From Prorocentrum cordatum (Eukaryota > Sar > Dinophyceae > Prorocentrales > Prorocentraceae): a stretch of DNA of 64,000 nt. The translations under genes were made by a program, and so were the position numbers. How positions within the stretch are numbered: position 1 is the first letter of the stretch; each line of letters opens with the position of its first letter. The stretch lies in assembly GCA_963575745.1 (NCBI GenBank), contig CAUYUJ010014561.1, forward strand, positions 150,891 through 214,890, in the 5' to 3' direction. This document shows positions 31,645 to 42,985 of this stretch, piece by piece. Below the pieces are notes generated by a model. It did not search any database. It worked only from the letters and a program-made list of their open reading frames with translations, and had not been told where the DNA came from.

Positions 31645-31818
31645 ACCAGCTCTTCTCGTCGTCGTCCTCATCCTCCTCGTCCAGCTCCTCCTCATCCTTC
31701 TTCTCCTTCTCCTTCTCTACTTATTCACCTGCTTCCTCCCCCTTGCCCACGCTCAACGCCACCTCCACCTCCTCCTCCTCCTCCTCCTCCTCCTCCTCAT
31801 CATCATCATCATCATAAT
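31645..31818 (+). repeat. (CTC)n then (ATC)n tract
   Basis: CTC/CTT triplets ending in CATCATCATC at 31798-31815. Confidence 0.85.
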
Positions 31819-32166
31819 CCCACACCTGCCTCATCCTCCTCTTCCTGCTCGCTCTGGCCGCCAGGTTACGTTCGTTCCGGTAGGTCGCACAGCACGAGTA
31901 TTTGTTCGTAATGTTGTTTGTCGCAATTTTGGTTGACTCGGACCGTCACCGCTTCGCCGCAACCTCCTCTTCCTCTACTTCCATGGCCTCCTCCTCCTCC
32001 TCCTCATTCCCCTTACTTTCCTCATACTCGTCGTCCTATTCCGATTCATACACCTGCCTCCTCCACCTCCTCCACCCCCTCCTCCTCCTTGTCTAACTCC
32101 GCCTTGTCCTCTTCTCCTCCATCTCCTTCTGTGGATCAAGCCAGAATATGCATTGTTGGTTCCGAG

Positions 32167-32237
32167 GCCCCGAGGGTACACCCTACTCCGACGCGCTGTT
32201 CTTCTTTGACGTCTACCTGCCGCCGACATACCCACTG
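32167..32237 (+). CDS. UBE2O-like: UBE2O-like gene, exon: central UBC strands
   Basis: 71 bases: GPEGTPYSDALFFFDVYLPP, then TYPL. G-T-P-Y-x-x-x-L-F-x-F-D-x-x-L-P-x-x-YP is the diagnostic strand pair of UBE2O/BIRC6-type UBC domains. It starts two bases into a codon, and the GC donor (CCACTG|GCGCCG) leaves none. The next exon then gives [12 protein letters not shown], the expected YP-x-VPP. Confidence 0.9.
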
Positions 32238-33711
32238 GCGCCGAGAGGAGAAAAAAGAGGAGGAAGAGGAGCAGGAGGAGGAGGATCGAAGACGAAGCAA
32301 CCGCGTAAGCACAAACGTTTGGAGGCCCGAACGCTTATGCTTATCCAGTTGCTCCTCTATCATAGCCACCCCCTAGTTTATGAAGTTTGCCATGCCGAAC
32401 GAGTCAGCGGCCCCCCAGCCCATTGCCATCCCCCCTACCACAACGTAAGACTCATACGGTCGGGATGCTCGTCAAGGAACGTGCCCAGGAGGCTTCAGAC
32501 CCTGGAGGGTTCCTTGTCTGATGAGGGCGGCGGTGATATCTATGGCCAATCCACAATTGACTTTCCACTGGCTTCCAGACCCTGGATTCCTTATCGAAAG
32601 TTTCCTAACCCAATGCCATCACCGTATTGGGACTGGAACGCGTTCCCACCTAGCGAACGGAAGGCGCTCGCGTTTGGTCCCCCCGCCGACGGCCTGGCGA
32701 TGAAAACAGCGTGGGCCGAACAGAGGCTGGAGCGGAGCCTCAAGAGGCCCTTGCGGGGAGCTGCGGCGGGACACGCGATTCCGCTGTCTCTCGGGCGAAC
32801 GAATGTCCCACGAGCGCAGCGAAGGCGAAGCAGGCGCCGCGCCGACGCAGCACCGCCACTGTCGCGCACAGCCTGCGCGCCACCTGGGCGAAGACGGCAT
32901 GTCGCCCGCCCTCGCGCGGCTCCACCGCCACTGCCGCTCTCCTGCGGTCCAGCGAGCGGCACCCCGCGCCGCGCCCGCGCGTGAGCGTCACTCCTCAGCG
33001 AGCTGTGCACGGAGACCGGGCGAGGGCCACGAGTCGCCCGCGCGCGCGGGGGCCCAGCTCCCGGCGAGCGGAAGAGATCTGCACCGCCCCGCTGCGCGAG
33101 CGCCAGCGTCGGGCGACGTCGGCGCGGTGCCGTGGCGACATGCTCGCCCGCTCGCGCGTCGACGAGCTGGCGAGCGAACGGGATCCGCCGCGTCGAGGCG
33201 GGAGCCCCCTTTTTTCTCACCCGCCCCGTCCAGCTCCCGCCGCGTACTTTGCGACGCCAGCGCCGACACGTCAATGCTGATGTGGAAAACGTGGACGCCG
33301 CGATGCTTATAGCATGTAGGATGAACCCCTCCCGATGGGCCGGCTGGGTGACGAATCGTGCTACATCACGACATACGCATGTACGAATGAGGGTACGTAT
33401 GCATCAATTCATATAGCCAAACATATTGCACGGAGAGCCCTGCCCTGGATGGGCAGCCCCCCCAGCCCCGGCGCGCGCCCCAAGAAATGGTCCCTGGGGG
33501 CACGGTGGGGCCTGACTTCCTCGCGCGCCGGGGATGAGGATGACGTGAGCTCCACAGGAACTCCATCAAATGACGGTTGATTTTCTGCCCTCTGGGGAGG
33601 GGGGCGAGAAGAAGGATGATGGAAGGTGGAAGGGAGAGGGTGGATGGGAGAGGAGGAGCAGGCGGAGAAGGAGGAGGGGATGGATGGAGAAGGAGGATTC
33701 GACCCCCGCAG
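32238..33711 (+). other. Intron, 1474 bases
   Basis: It opens with AGGAGGAGGATCGAAGACGAAGCAA, resembling the start of the intron at 6817. Then a moderately GC stretch, and from 32650 to 33230 an exceptionally GC-rich one that is open on both strands without protein features. It ends in a GGA-rich patch and CCCCCGCAG. Confidence 0.5.
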
Positions 33712-33811
33712 GTGCCCCCCCAAGTGAAGTTTTGGTCCTTCGGCGAGAGCCTGAACCCGAACCTCTACGAGAACGGCAAGGTCTGCCTCAGCCTCCTCGG
33801 CACCTGGGCAG
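33712..33811 (+). CDS. UBE2O-like: UBE2O-like gene, catalytic exon
   Basis: [20 protein letters not shown] then [14 protein letters not shown]. The cysteine at 33784-33786 is the ubiquitin thioester site. NPN takes the place of the classical HPN triad, as in animal UBE2O. Everything needed for catalysis in this segment is intact. The donor GGGCAG|GCACGG is GC; the next acceptor is CCCAG|GCAGAG, so CAGGCA is repeated at both ends of the intron. Confidence 0.93.
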
Positions 33812-34094
33812 GCACGGCCCGCCCGCCCTCCGCCCCCCCCATCCCTCCCAGAAAAAAAAATACGGCTTTCGGGCTCGGACGATGTCGTGAACTCCCTCGA
33901 AGTGTTCGGTGTCGTGACCTCTCTGCGGTGTCTCTGGCCTCGGTATGCTTTCCAGCAGCCGCGCCACGCCCTGAGCGTTCCAGAGGTGCCCGGATCGCCC
34001 CGAACGGATGCAGGGAAGCCAGGTTATGACCAGAAAGCCCAGGGCAGCTTGCCTGCGGCAAGTCCCGCCACCGTGCCCAGGTTGTGGGCATGAA
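33812..34094. other. Start of a 5.9 kb intron, nothing recognised
   Basis: GC-rich, with an A-run at 33852. No element end identified. Confidence 0.4.
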
Positions 34095-34740
34095 GCGTAT
34101 TGGATGTTCGTTGGGAGCTCGTGAGAGGCTTCTCGGGGGGCTCTTGCGGGCAGTTTCGAAGCCTCTTGCGGGCCGTTTCGGGACCTCTGGGGACCTCTGG
34201 CGGGCCTCTTGGGGCCTCTTTGGGCCTCTTGAGTGCTTCTTGGAGCCTCGTGTGGGCCTCTTAGGGTGGGAGGCTCGGAGTTTCGGTTTGTGTTCCCTCC
34301 CTTGGGCCCCCTGTGAGGCTGTCTTGGGGCCCTCTTGGGCCGTCTTGGGCGTGTCGTAGGCCGTCTTGGGGCGCTCTTAGGCCGTCTTGGGGTCCTCTTG
34401 GAAGCCTCGTGGGTCGTTTTGGGGTGGTCTTGAGGGCCTCTTGGGCCGTCTTGGAGCGTCGGAAAATCGAAAAGGCGGGTACGCCAAAATCGTGCAAAAA
34501 CCATAAGGATATCAATGATTGTTGCCTCTTGGGGTCCCCTTGGGAGGCCTCTTGGAGGCATCGTTGGGCGTCTTGGAGGCTTCTTGGGCCATCTTGAGTC
34601 AACCTTCGGCGTCCTCGAGCGATCGTTCAGCGACTCAGTCGGGGCTCTCTTGGACCGTCTTGGGGGCCTCCTGGGCCGTCATGGAAGCCCTGGAGAGTCC
34701 ACGGGAGGCGCTGTGGCGGCCTAGGGACCAAGGCGGTTGA
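34095..34740 (-). repeat. CTTGGG-rich dispersed repeat, family J copy 1
   Basis: Built from short units such as GGGCCTCTTGGGCCGTCTTG, with a unique core near 34455-34520 (AAAATCGAAAAGGCG). The same layout with a different core is at 61545-62075. Stop-free minus-strand frames (PRRPKSAPRRPTTRP) are a by-product of the units. Confidence 0.75.
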
Positions 34741-35094
34741 TTGGTAGCGTAGCATGTCCGTGCAATGCCTTGCGAACTCAGATGATTCAGTAGTGATAGG
34801 GGGCCCTAGAGTCTGACGTGGATCTTGCGTGTAAATCCATATTTCGCAGCGCGACATGCCTGTTCTTTTACTTTCAATGACGAGCCTGTTTGCAACCGGC
34901 AGACTTGAGATTTTGAAGTGGGGCCCATGCGATTGTGCATTCAGATCTCGCCTAATAGGAGCTGGTGCATAATACTACGATATGTGCGTATGAGAAAGTT
35001 CGCAGGTTGTAAGACAGGCCGTCTGGGAGATACAGGACTGCAGGAAGGAAGCCTTTCCGATTGTAATCGTGGTCGCACTGGAGAGACCCGCACG
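34741..35094. other. Intron stretch with nothing recognised
   Basis: Lower GC than its surroundings; no shared repeat seen. Confidence 0.4.
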
Positions 35095-35312
35095 TCCTCC
35101 GGGGCGCCTCTTGGAGGTCTCTTGGGGGCGTCTTGGGGGCCTCTGGGAGGACTCTTGGAGGCCCCTTGGGGCGGGTTGGTCTCTTTGCGACTTCGGGGCC
35201 TTCTGGGAGGGGTGGCCTCCGGTGGCGCGCAGGTGGCGCACCGTTCGGGGGCCTCTCCTGGAGCTTTCCTGTGAGCAGTCTTGGGGTCCTCTTGGGGGCC
35301 GTCATGGGGCAA
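35095..35312 (-). repeat. CTTGGG-rich repeat, family J partial copy
   Basis: GGCGCCTCTTGGAGGTCTCT and similar units to CTTGGGGTCCTCTTGGGGGC. Confidence 0.65.
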
Positions 35313-36057
35313 TCTAATGTTGCCTCATTGGCCAGTCGGTCGTTTGGGGATATTCGTCTGCCGCACGCTCGCTTCCTCTTTGAAGCCGCGGTTCGCTGCA
35401 CGAGTTTGCCAAGTCGCAGGTCGGTGCATGTTGAGTTCTTGCTATGCGTGGCGACCTTTTGGTGGCTTTTGGTTCGCACAGCGGGTGAAGTCGAGTGGTG
35501 TGAAGTTTTGCGGTCGTGATCCATCCTCCTCCGAAGAACATGGTATGGGGGCCTCGTGGTCCGTCTGGGACATTCTGAAGACCGAACAGCCGATGATGTC
35601 GAGATGATGCAGCAACCTCGGGCTTTTCCAGAGTGGTTTTGGCGTGCGGGGCCGGCCTCCATGCCCTCCGTGACATTTGCCCTAGATGATAAAATCAGGC
35701 ATGCATTTACACATGTACAAAGATGTATGTGTACATTGGTATAAACATAGACGTATGTACATATACATCTTTTTCCATACACATACCTACATATGTCTGT
35801 GGAGTGGGCTTCGGAGATTTTGATCACGACACAACTGGGTGAGAGGGCGCCTTTGCGGTAGTGGGCAGGTAGCGTGGCATCGCCCCCTAGCGTGGAAGCA
35901 AAAGGATAGCCAGAAACGAAAGGCTCCAGGACGGGATCCCCGGGACTTCCGCCAGGCCTGCTGGGAGTTTGGGGTTCCGCGGGGGCGGCGGGGGGCTTCG
36001 GGGAAGGCCACGCGGCGAAATCCGCGAGCGCCAGGAGACGCCCCGGAGGCCCGCGAG
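35313..36057. other. Intron stretch with an A+T-rich patch
   Basis: 35695-35800 is rich in ACATGTA/TGTACAT palindrome-like words (ATGTACATATACAT), quite unlike the GC-rich surroundings. Nothing else recognised, before (35040-35690) or after. Confidence 0.45.
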
Positions 36058-36118
36058 CCTCCTCCTCCTCCTCCTCCTCCTCCACCTCCTCCTCCTCCTC
36101 CTCCTCCTCCTCCTCCTC
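36058..36118 (+). repeat. (CTC)n tract
   Basis: About 20 CTC triplets. Confidence 0.9.
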
Positions 36119-36217
36119 AGCCGTTCCGTGCCCGAGCGGCCCGTCCTTGCGTGGACCGCCTGGGCGCTCCCGTCGCAAACTTCGGAGCGGCGATGCTTCG
36201 GGGAGCCGTAAAGAAGC

Positions 36218-37780
36218 ATGGTGCCATCAATGAACGCCGTCGTCCGCAGTGGCGGCGCCGCGAATAGGCGCATGCGGGGCCGCCAAGATGCCTCCCCTTC
36301 CTTTCGCCCTCTCCCCGTCCGTTTCCCCCTTCCCATCCTCCTCCTCTTGGCAAGCAGGGGTGATGCCTTACAGCGCACAGCCCAAGAATCGCAGGGGCCC
36401 GACGCCTTCCTCAGCCACAACGCTGGAATCAGCATGTGCGAGAAGTGCGAGAAGTGGCAGCAGACTCTGGCCCGACTCCGCGAGCGGGAGAGAGTAGGGA
36501 TGCAGCCCGCCGTCCTCAGCTACAGCGCCGAAAGAAGCGCGTGTGAGAAGGGTGGGCAGTGGCAGCAGGCTCTGGCTGGGCTCCGTGAGGCGGAGGTGAA
36601 ACTGGTGCCCGACGTCTTTCACTACAGCGCTACAGTCGGCGCGTGCGAGAACGGCGGGAAGTGGCAGCAGGCTCTGGCTGTGCTCCGCGAGACGGAGATG
36701 AGACTGGAACCAGACGTCCTTAATTACAGCGTTGGTATCGACGCGTGCGAGAAGGACCAGCAGTGGCATCAGGCTCTGGCTGTGCTCCGCGAGACGGAGG
36801 TGAGACCAGAACCAAGGCATCCGCAGGAGAGGGTCATCAGCTACAGTGTTGGTATCAGCTCATGCGAGAAGGGGCGCAGTGCTCTCACCCGGCATTGCGA
36901 GAAGGGCGAACGTGGGAGCGGGGTCATCAGCTACAATGTTGGTACCAGCTCCTGCGAGAAGGGGCGCAGTGCTCTCACCCGGCATTGCGAGAAGGGCGAA
37001 CGTGGGAGCGGAGTCATCAGCTACAATATTGGTATCAGCTCTTGCGACAAGGCGCGCAGTGCTCTCACCGGCATTGCGAGAAGGGCGAACGTGGGAGCGG
37101 GGTGCCCAGCTACAATGTTGGTATCAGCTCTTGCGAGAAGAAGCGCAGTGCTCTCATCCAGCATGGCGCGACGGGCGAACGCGGGAGCGGGAAGCCAGCT
37201 ACAAAGCAGGTGTGGGCTCTTGCGAGAAGGCGACCAGTGGCAGTTTCTGGCACTGTGGCACGGCGAACGCAGGGGAGGGTCACCAGCTACAACGCCGGTA
37301 TCCTTCCTTGCGAGAAAGCGTGCGGGCATCAGCTCGCGTGCGGAAGGGCTGGGAGTCAGTGGCAGCACCTTGCGAGAAGCGGGGGGCGAAGCTGGAGCCC
37401 AATATTGTCGGGCACTCTGTGGCAAGCCTCTTACGAGAAGCGGGGGGCGAAGCCGGAAGCCCACTAGTGTCGAGAGCTCAGGGCCAACCTCTTGCGAGAA
37501 GTGGGGGGCGAAGTTAGAGCCCAGTATCGGCGGGAACTCTGTGAGAAGCCTCTTGCGGGAAGCGGGGGGTGAAGCTGGAGCCCAATTTAGTCGAGAGCTC
37601 TGGGCAAGTTTCGCGCGAGAAGTGGGGGGCGTAGCTGGAGCCCAATATCTTAGCTACAACGCTGGCATCAACTCGTGCGAGAAGGGGAAGACAGGCAGTG
37701 GCAGCAAGGACTGTCAGGCGTGTCAGCCGCGTTTTAGGCCAAGCTTTTCTGACGGTCAGTGTAAGTGGACGGTATTGTGA
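36218..37780 (+). pseudogene. PPR-repeat block, degraded, inside a UBE2O-like intron
   Basis: PPR proteins are organelle RNA-binding proteins built from 35-residue helical hairpins. From about 36420 to 36815 there are four to five standard repeats of the dinoflagellate kind (SACEKGGQWQQALAGLREAE, ACENGGKWQQALAVLRETEM). From 36833 the units shrink to 90 bases (36833, 36923, 37013), then 89, which breaks the frame. From 37372 they are 61-62 base units (GAAGCGGGGGGCGAAGCTGG). The open frame to 37780 is therefore not one coherent PPR protein. The first 65 residues look untranslated or unrelated. Same strand as the host gene. A captured gene fragment with later unit loss is my reading; a short functional PPR protein spliced from the first part is not excluded. 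Confidence 0.65.
37372..37670 (+). repeat. Tandem repeat of 61-62 bases derived from a PPR unit
   Basis: Starts at about 37372, 37433, 37494, 37556 and 37617. The A-K-L-E-P-N part of a PPR unit (GAAGCTGGAGCCCAAT) remains recognisable. Confidence 0.75.
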
Positions 37781-37947
37781 AGGAGGTATCCACCATCCCG
37801 AACGAGAACGGCCAAGGGTAGACTGATTCGTTATGGGAGTGCGGCCATTCACCAGGAACGCCTGTGTAAGTACGGCTTGCAAGGCGTGAGGCGGCTTGCG
37901 TGGTGTTTTCCATCTGCGTAAGTCCTAAGTAGCACAATCCTAGCACA

Positions 37948-38395
37948 ATCCTCCTCCTCCTCCTCCTCCTCCTCCTCCTCCTCCTCCTCCCTCCTCCTCC
38001 TCCCCCCTCCTCCTCCCCGGGAGCTCCCGGAATCCAGGCGCTGGGCCCCTCGAAGACGGCGAGGAGGGCGGGCCGAGGCGGCCGTGCTCGGCCTTCGGAG
38101 CGGGGGGGCTGTCGCCCCCACTGCGGGGCGCAGCTCGGAGAGTTGGCGAGCGTGGACCCGCCTCTTCCTCCTCCTCCTCCTCCTCCTCCGCCTCCTCCTC
38201 CTCCGCATCCTCCCCTCCTCCTCCTCCCCCTCCTCCTCCTCCTCCGCCCTCCTCCTCCTCCTCTCCTCCTCCTCCTCTCCTCTCCTCCTCCTCCTCCTCC
38301 GCCCCCTCCCTCCCCCCCCTCCTCTCCTCCTCCCCCTCCTCCTCCTCCTGCTCCTCCTTCTCCTCCTCCTCCTCCTCCTCCTCCTCCTCCGCCCT
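37948..38395 (+). repeat. (CTC)n polypyrimidine tracts
   Basis: Two blocks, 37948-38010 and 38160-38395, around 150 bases of GC-rich sequence. Confidence 0.9.
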
Positions 38396-38539
38396 CGGGG
38401 TGGGCGCTGGGAATGCATGCTGCGCTGCCTGTGTCTCAGCCCTCGACTACGCGCCAGTGGTTGCAAGTGGGTACTTCTGGACTCTCAGATCCCATTCTGC
38501 TTCCAGCACCTTCGTGTTTTGCCTACTTCTTCCGACCGG

Positions 38540-38765
38540 CGCGTACTCGTAAAAGTGACCCTTCGCCGGAGTGACCCTTGGTGCTGGCTCACAGGGACCC
38601 CCCCGATCGCTGAGCGCGATGCAATGGTGGCTGCTTGCGCACTTGGATTTGGCCACCTTGTGCCCCCTGATTCAGGGGGCACAAGGTTGCTTCAGGCTTC
38701 AGGCTGAAGCCGCGCACCAAAGGTCACAATTACCCCGGGTCGCTCTTGCGTGTAGCCGAAACTCG
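38540..38765. mobile_element. Family A element, copy 4
   Basis: Left AAAAGTGACCCTTCGCCGGA, right TCGCTCTTGCGTGTAGCCGA. The interior has an extra GCCCCCTGATTCAGGGGGCA palindrome absent from the other copies. Confidence 0.85.
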
Positions 38766-39711
38766 CCCAGCTCCGAGCTCCATTCAGTGTCTCGCGGCAC
38801 GGCCGCGGTCGGATAATTTCATTTCGCGGCCCCGCAAAGCGTGCTGGTTGGGCCCATTGCGTTTAGTTTGCAAGGCATCCTTGCATCTCCTGGCCTCCAA
38901 ACTCGAAGACCCCAACAGTTACAACAAAGCACATATCGCCCTCGCCTTACGAACGCCATGCATGTCCGCCCCAAACGCTGGTAACGTGAGGGCGAATGAT
39001 TTTCAACACATGGTTCTCGCTTGAGCGCCATGCATCCATCTTTACAAAGATATGCATGGATGGAGGGATGGTCCTTTTTAACTTGGGGCCCTCGTTTGAG
39101 ATTCCTTCGAAGCTCTTTACCCGAAGCTTGCAGCTGTGCGTGGAGTGCGGCGGCGACTCTGTCAAAAAAGGTGGGGGCTGTCGCTTGAGACTTCCAATAT
39201 TTTCGCGCTACGCAGCACAGGCACTTGCAACAGCTTCACGGATTGGGGGCGGTCCTTTCTCAACGTTGTGATTATCGTGTGATAGTTGTTGCTACCCGAG
39301 TCTGGTGCGCCTGCATCTGGACAGCTCCACTAGTCACAGGAATGGTGTAGGGCCGTTGCTGTTAAAATTGGGCCTCCCGTCTGCATAGCACGCTCATGGG
39401 GCGCTCGTCGTTCCATGGGGCGTTCCCGCAGTGAAGGGTGGCGCATGTAGGGGAGGGTGCTTGGAACGGGAAGGTGCGTTGCAGCGTCGTTGATGCATCG
39501 GGGGATTGCTACGGCTCCCTCCCTCATCTTGCCTCCTCTGCGTCTCCCTCCTACTCCTCCTCCCTCCTCCTCCTCCTGCCCCCCCCCTCTAGGAGCCTCT
39601 CTACTCGTTCCCCTCCTCCCCGTCCCCCGTGCTCCTCTCCCATGCTCCCTCCCTCCCCCCAACTACCCCCTCCGTGCCCCTGCCCCGTCCCTCCCCCCCC
39701 CCGCCTCCCAG
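38766..39711. other. Intron end with nothing recognised
   Basis: CATGCATCCATCTTTACAAA at 39027 with GATATGCATGG forms a small palindrome. The right 170 bases are pyrimidine rich and end CCGCCTCCCAG. Confidence 0.4.
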
Positions 39712-39817
39712 GCAGAGACTCGGAGACCTGGAGCCCGGGGAGGAGCAACCTCCTGCAGGTCCTGGTCTCCCTCCTGGGGCTGGTGCTGAACGCGGAGCCC
39801 TACTACAACGAGCCCGG
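39712..39817 (+). CDS. UBE2O-like: UBE2O-like gene, exon after the catalytic cysteine
   Basis: [20 protein letters not shown], then [15 protein letters not shown]. This is the W-x-x-x-SSLLQVLIS-block and the EPYYNEAG signature of the UBE2O/BIRC6 group. Starts two bases into a codon and ends at CCCGG|GCTCCG (GC), leaving two bases; the next exon supplies G then TTC. Confidence 0.93.
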
Positions 39818-40239
39818 GCTCCGGACGGCGTCGAAAACGGGCCCCCGGCGCAGGATCGGGAGGAGAAGGGAGGGTGAGAAGGCGGGAGGAGGGAGAAGGA
39901 GGAAGAGGAAGAAGCGCAGGAGAGAGAAGGACGAGGACGGCGACGACGACGACGACAAAGGAGTGGAGGGAAGAAGAGAAGGATGGAGAGGACAACTTCA
40001 TTGACCAGGGGGGAGCAGGTGACAGAGACATACTTGTTTTCCAGCGTGGGTCACAAACAGTGGGCCCTTGCATTCTCGATGTGCACTATGTGGTGCAGTA
40101 GAAGTGTGTTGGGCGCAGTCGATGTGGTGCAATATTGCGAAGGCCTGACGGCCGGTGCCGCCGACCCTGTTCGCAATGCGCAGCAAGAGGCACGGGCTGT
40201 GGGATGGTTTGGGGGAACGGGGAGAAGGACGAGAAGGTG
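39818..40239. other. Intron stretch before the G/C satellite
   Basis: AGAAGGA-rich at first. GGTGCAATATTGCG at 40126 is echoed inverted beyond the satellite (GTGCAATATATGAT, 41411), so the array may lie inside a larger fold-back. Confidence 0.4.
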
Positions 40240-41310
40240 GGGGAGGGAGGTGTCGTATCTGACCCGGGACTTCCCCGGGACTCCCCCGGGACCCCCCCCG
40301 GGACCTCCTCTCCCCCCCCCGTCGGGGAAGGGAAAGGGAAGGGGCTTCCCTTCGACTCAATGACGACGTTGCTCAAGGTCGGTACGGGGGGGGGGCGTCG
40401 TATCTGACTCGGGGGGGGGGTCGCTACCCCCCCCCGCTACCCCCCCCCCCTCCCGGCGGGGGAGGAATGAAAGGGAAGGGGCTTCCCTTCGACTCAATTA
40501 CGAGGTTGCTCAAGGTCGGCTTGGCTGGAGCCCAGGGGAAGAGGAGTCCCAGGGGGGGGCGTCGTATCTGACCCGGGGGGGGGGGTCGCTACCCCCCCCC
40601 CCCTCCCGGCGGGGGAGGGATCAAAGGGAAGGGGCTTCCCTTCGACTCAATTACGAGGTTGCTCACGGTCGGCTTGGCTGGAGCCCAGTGTAAAGAGTCC
40701 CAGGTGGGGGCGTCGTATCTGACCGCGGGGGGGGTCGCTACCCCCCCCCCCCCCCCCCCCCTCCCCGGGGGGGAGGGCTGAAAGGGAAGGGGCTTCCCTT
40801 CGACTCAATTACGAGGTTTGCCTCAAGGTCGGCTTGGCTGGAGCCAAGGGGAAGAGGAGTCCCAGTGGGGTGCGTCGTATCTGACCGGGGGGGGTCGCTA
40901 TCCCCCCCCCCCCTCCGGCGGGGGAGGGATAAGGGAAGGGGCTTCCTTCGACTCATTACGAGGTTGCTCAAGTCGCTGGCCTGGAGCCCAGGGAGAAGGA
41001 TCCCATGGGGGGCTCGTATCTGACCACCGTGGGGGGGGTCGGGCTACCCCCCCCCCCCCTCCCGGCGGGGGAGGGATGAAAGGGAAGGGGCTTCCCTTCG
41101 ACTCAATTACGAGGTTGCTCAAGGTCGGCTTGGCTGGAGCCCAGGGGAAGAGGAGTCCCAGGGGGGGGCGTCGTATCTGACCCGGGGGGGGGTCGCTACC
41201 CCCCCCCCTCCCGGCGGGGGAGGGATCAAAGGGAAGGGGCTTCCCTTCGACTCAATTACGAGGTTGCTCAAGGTCGGCTTGGCTGGAGCCCAGGGGAAGA
41301 GGTCTCCCAG
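40240..41310 (+). repeat. Satellite of about 150 bases with G-run/C-run hairpins, seven units
   Basis: Each unit reads GTCGTATCTGACC, a G-run of 7-10, GTCGCTA, a C-run of 9-20, then CTCCCGGCGGGGGAGGGAT, GGGAAGGGGCTTCCCTTCGA, CTCAATTACGAGGTTGCTCA and GGCTGGAGCCCAGGGGAAGA. Units start near 40252, 40398, 40562, 40714, 40876, 41016 and 41170. The paired G- and C-runs face each other across a 7-base loop. Confidence 0.9.
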
Positions 41311-42120
41311 GGAAAGGGAAGGACAGAGACGACGAGTACAAAGAATGACGGAGATGACGGCTCGAACGGAAAAGCCCCTCACACACGCCGACAGGGTCGG
41401 CGGATTTGCGGTGCAATATATGATATATGTGATCGCTATGCGGCTCAACAGGTATGGGGGCAACCTGTGTTGTGCAATCGATGGAATGTCATCTAGAAAT
41501 ACATGATGCAACCTTCTATTCTGCGTAATCTTCGCGCAAGCCATTTCACGAGAATGCGGCACCGCGGCGGCCACAATTCTGCGACGAGCCGAATTCTCGG
41601 AGCCGCCAGCCAGCGCAAGAGTCCGCCCATGGGGGCCGAGGGAGGAGGGACGGAGGGAAAGAGGTCAGGAGGAGAACGGGCGGAAGGAGGGAGGGAGGGA
41701 GGGAGGAATGGAGGTAGGTCAGTAGCAGGACGAGGAGGAGGAGGGAGGGAGGTCAGGAGGGAGAGGGGGATTGTTTGGATTGCGACGTTGATGAAACCGA
41801 TAAGTTGTCAGCAGAGTGCGGCGCTGCAGCTGGCAGAAAATTTCAAGACTACATGATCACGATCAAGTACCAAGGAAACAAGTACAGTGAACAGTACATG
41901 GCAGGGCAAGTCTGCACAGCGAAACAGCAAGAAAGGCGGCAAGGGCGGAGGTGCCTCTGACTAGAGCAAAGGTTGGAACCACGCTCGCAGGACAAGCAAA
42001 TGCGTGAGGGGGCGGAGTTGTCTTCGCCCCCCGAGGAGGCACGCAGACGAGACGGCGGCGGAACAACAAGCCCGATCTTCGTACTAAGAGTCAGAGGTGG
42101 GCATGGATGTGCGTTCCTCC
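41311..42120. other. Intron stretch with nothing recognised
   Basis: A GGA-rich patch at 41640-41770. A short frame at 41830-41960 (KFQDYMITIKYQGNKYSEQY) looks protein-like but is isolated. Confidence 0.35.
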
Positions 42121-42124
42121 TCTT

Positions 42125-42250
42125 GTCAAGGATGAGGAGGGGAGGGAAGGAGGGAGGAGGAGGCGGAGGAGGAGGAGGCGAAGGAGGAGGCAGAGTAGGA
42201 GGAGGAGGAGGAGGAGGAGGAGGAGGAGGAGGAGGAAGAGGAGTTGGAGC
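42125..42250 (+). repeat. (GGA)n polypurine tract
   Basis: GGA/GAG triplets. Confidence 0.85.
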
Positions 42251-42379
42251 TGGCGGAGGAGGGCGCAGGTGGTGCTGGGCAGCGGCAGCGCGGCGGCGGC
42301 CCGGGTGCCTACAACGGCCACAGGAGGTTGCAGCAGCTGTGGGGGGCACGCAGCGACGCCGGTCGCGCCCCCCTGTGCC

Positions 42380-42468
42380 CGACGACGACGACGACGACAG
42401 CGACGACGACGACGACGACGACGACGCCGATGACGACGACGACGACGAAGACGACGACGACGACGACG
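42380..42468 (+). repeat. (GAC)n microsatellite
   Basis: GAC triplets, same motif as the large arrays further right. Confidence 0.9.
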
Positions 42469-42834
42469 TGGCCGCTCGGGAGCAGCCGTGGCAAGTTCAA
42501 CGCGCGTGACCCATCCTCCTCTGCGGGCCCTAGCCAGCCCGGGCGGGGGAAGCGGGAAGGAGGGAGAGCTCAGCATCATTTACTGTCTGGAACTTTTGGA
42601 TCGCGTGTCGCTCCGCTGGTTCTGGCCCACCGCGTTTCGGTGCGACACGCTATCCACGTCGCGGTCCCCGAGTGTCTACGTCCCGAGCGATTCCCGAGCC
42701 TCCCGCCCCGCGGAGCGGAGCGACATGCTAACCGCTCGCAGGGCATAGCGTGTCGCCAGGGCCGCCGCGGCGACACGCTAACGAAAAGCCCCCGGCCGTA
42801 ACCGATCCCCTTCTTCACCAGGCCATGCAGTTCC

Positions 42835-42985
42835 AGCCTTACCATCCCACCCCCCCCTGTTGGGGGCCGGCCCCTCGAAGCCCGAAGGGAACAGCCTGTA
42901 CATCCCCACCAGGGGGGGTTCATCGGGCAGTCGGGCCAAGGCCATGCTGGTGGGGATGGGGATCGACGAAACGGTGTTCCAGAGC
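42835..42985. mobile_element. Family H element, copy 2
   Basis: Partner of 8245-8390: ACCATCCCACC...GGCCCCTCGA...GGGCCAAGGCCATGCT...GGGGATGGGGATCG. Confidence 0.65.

Noticed and set aside
32591-33274. Minus-strand 227-codon Arg/Ala/Pro frame
   Set aside because: Very GC-rich intron sequence open in several frames on both strands; no motif or repeat structure supports it.
34095-34561. Minus-strand 257-codon Pro/Arg-rich protein
   Set aside because: Formed by CTTGGG-type repeat units; similar frames appear at every copy of the family.
36834-37780. Full-length PPR protein to 37780
   Set aside because: Unit length changes and a frame slip at about 37100 end the PPR pattern; the rest is open by chance.
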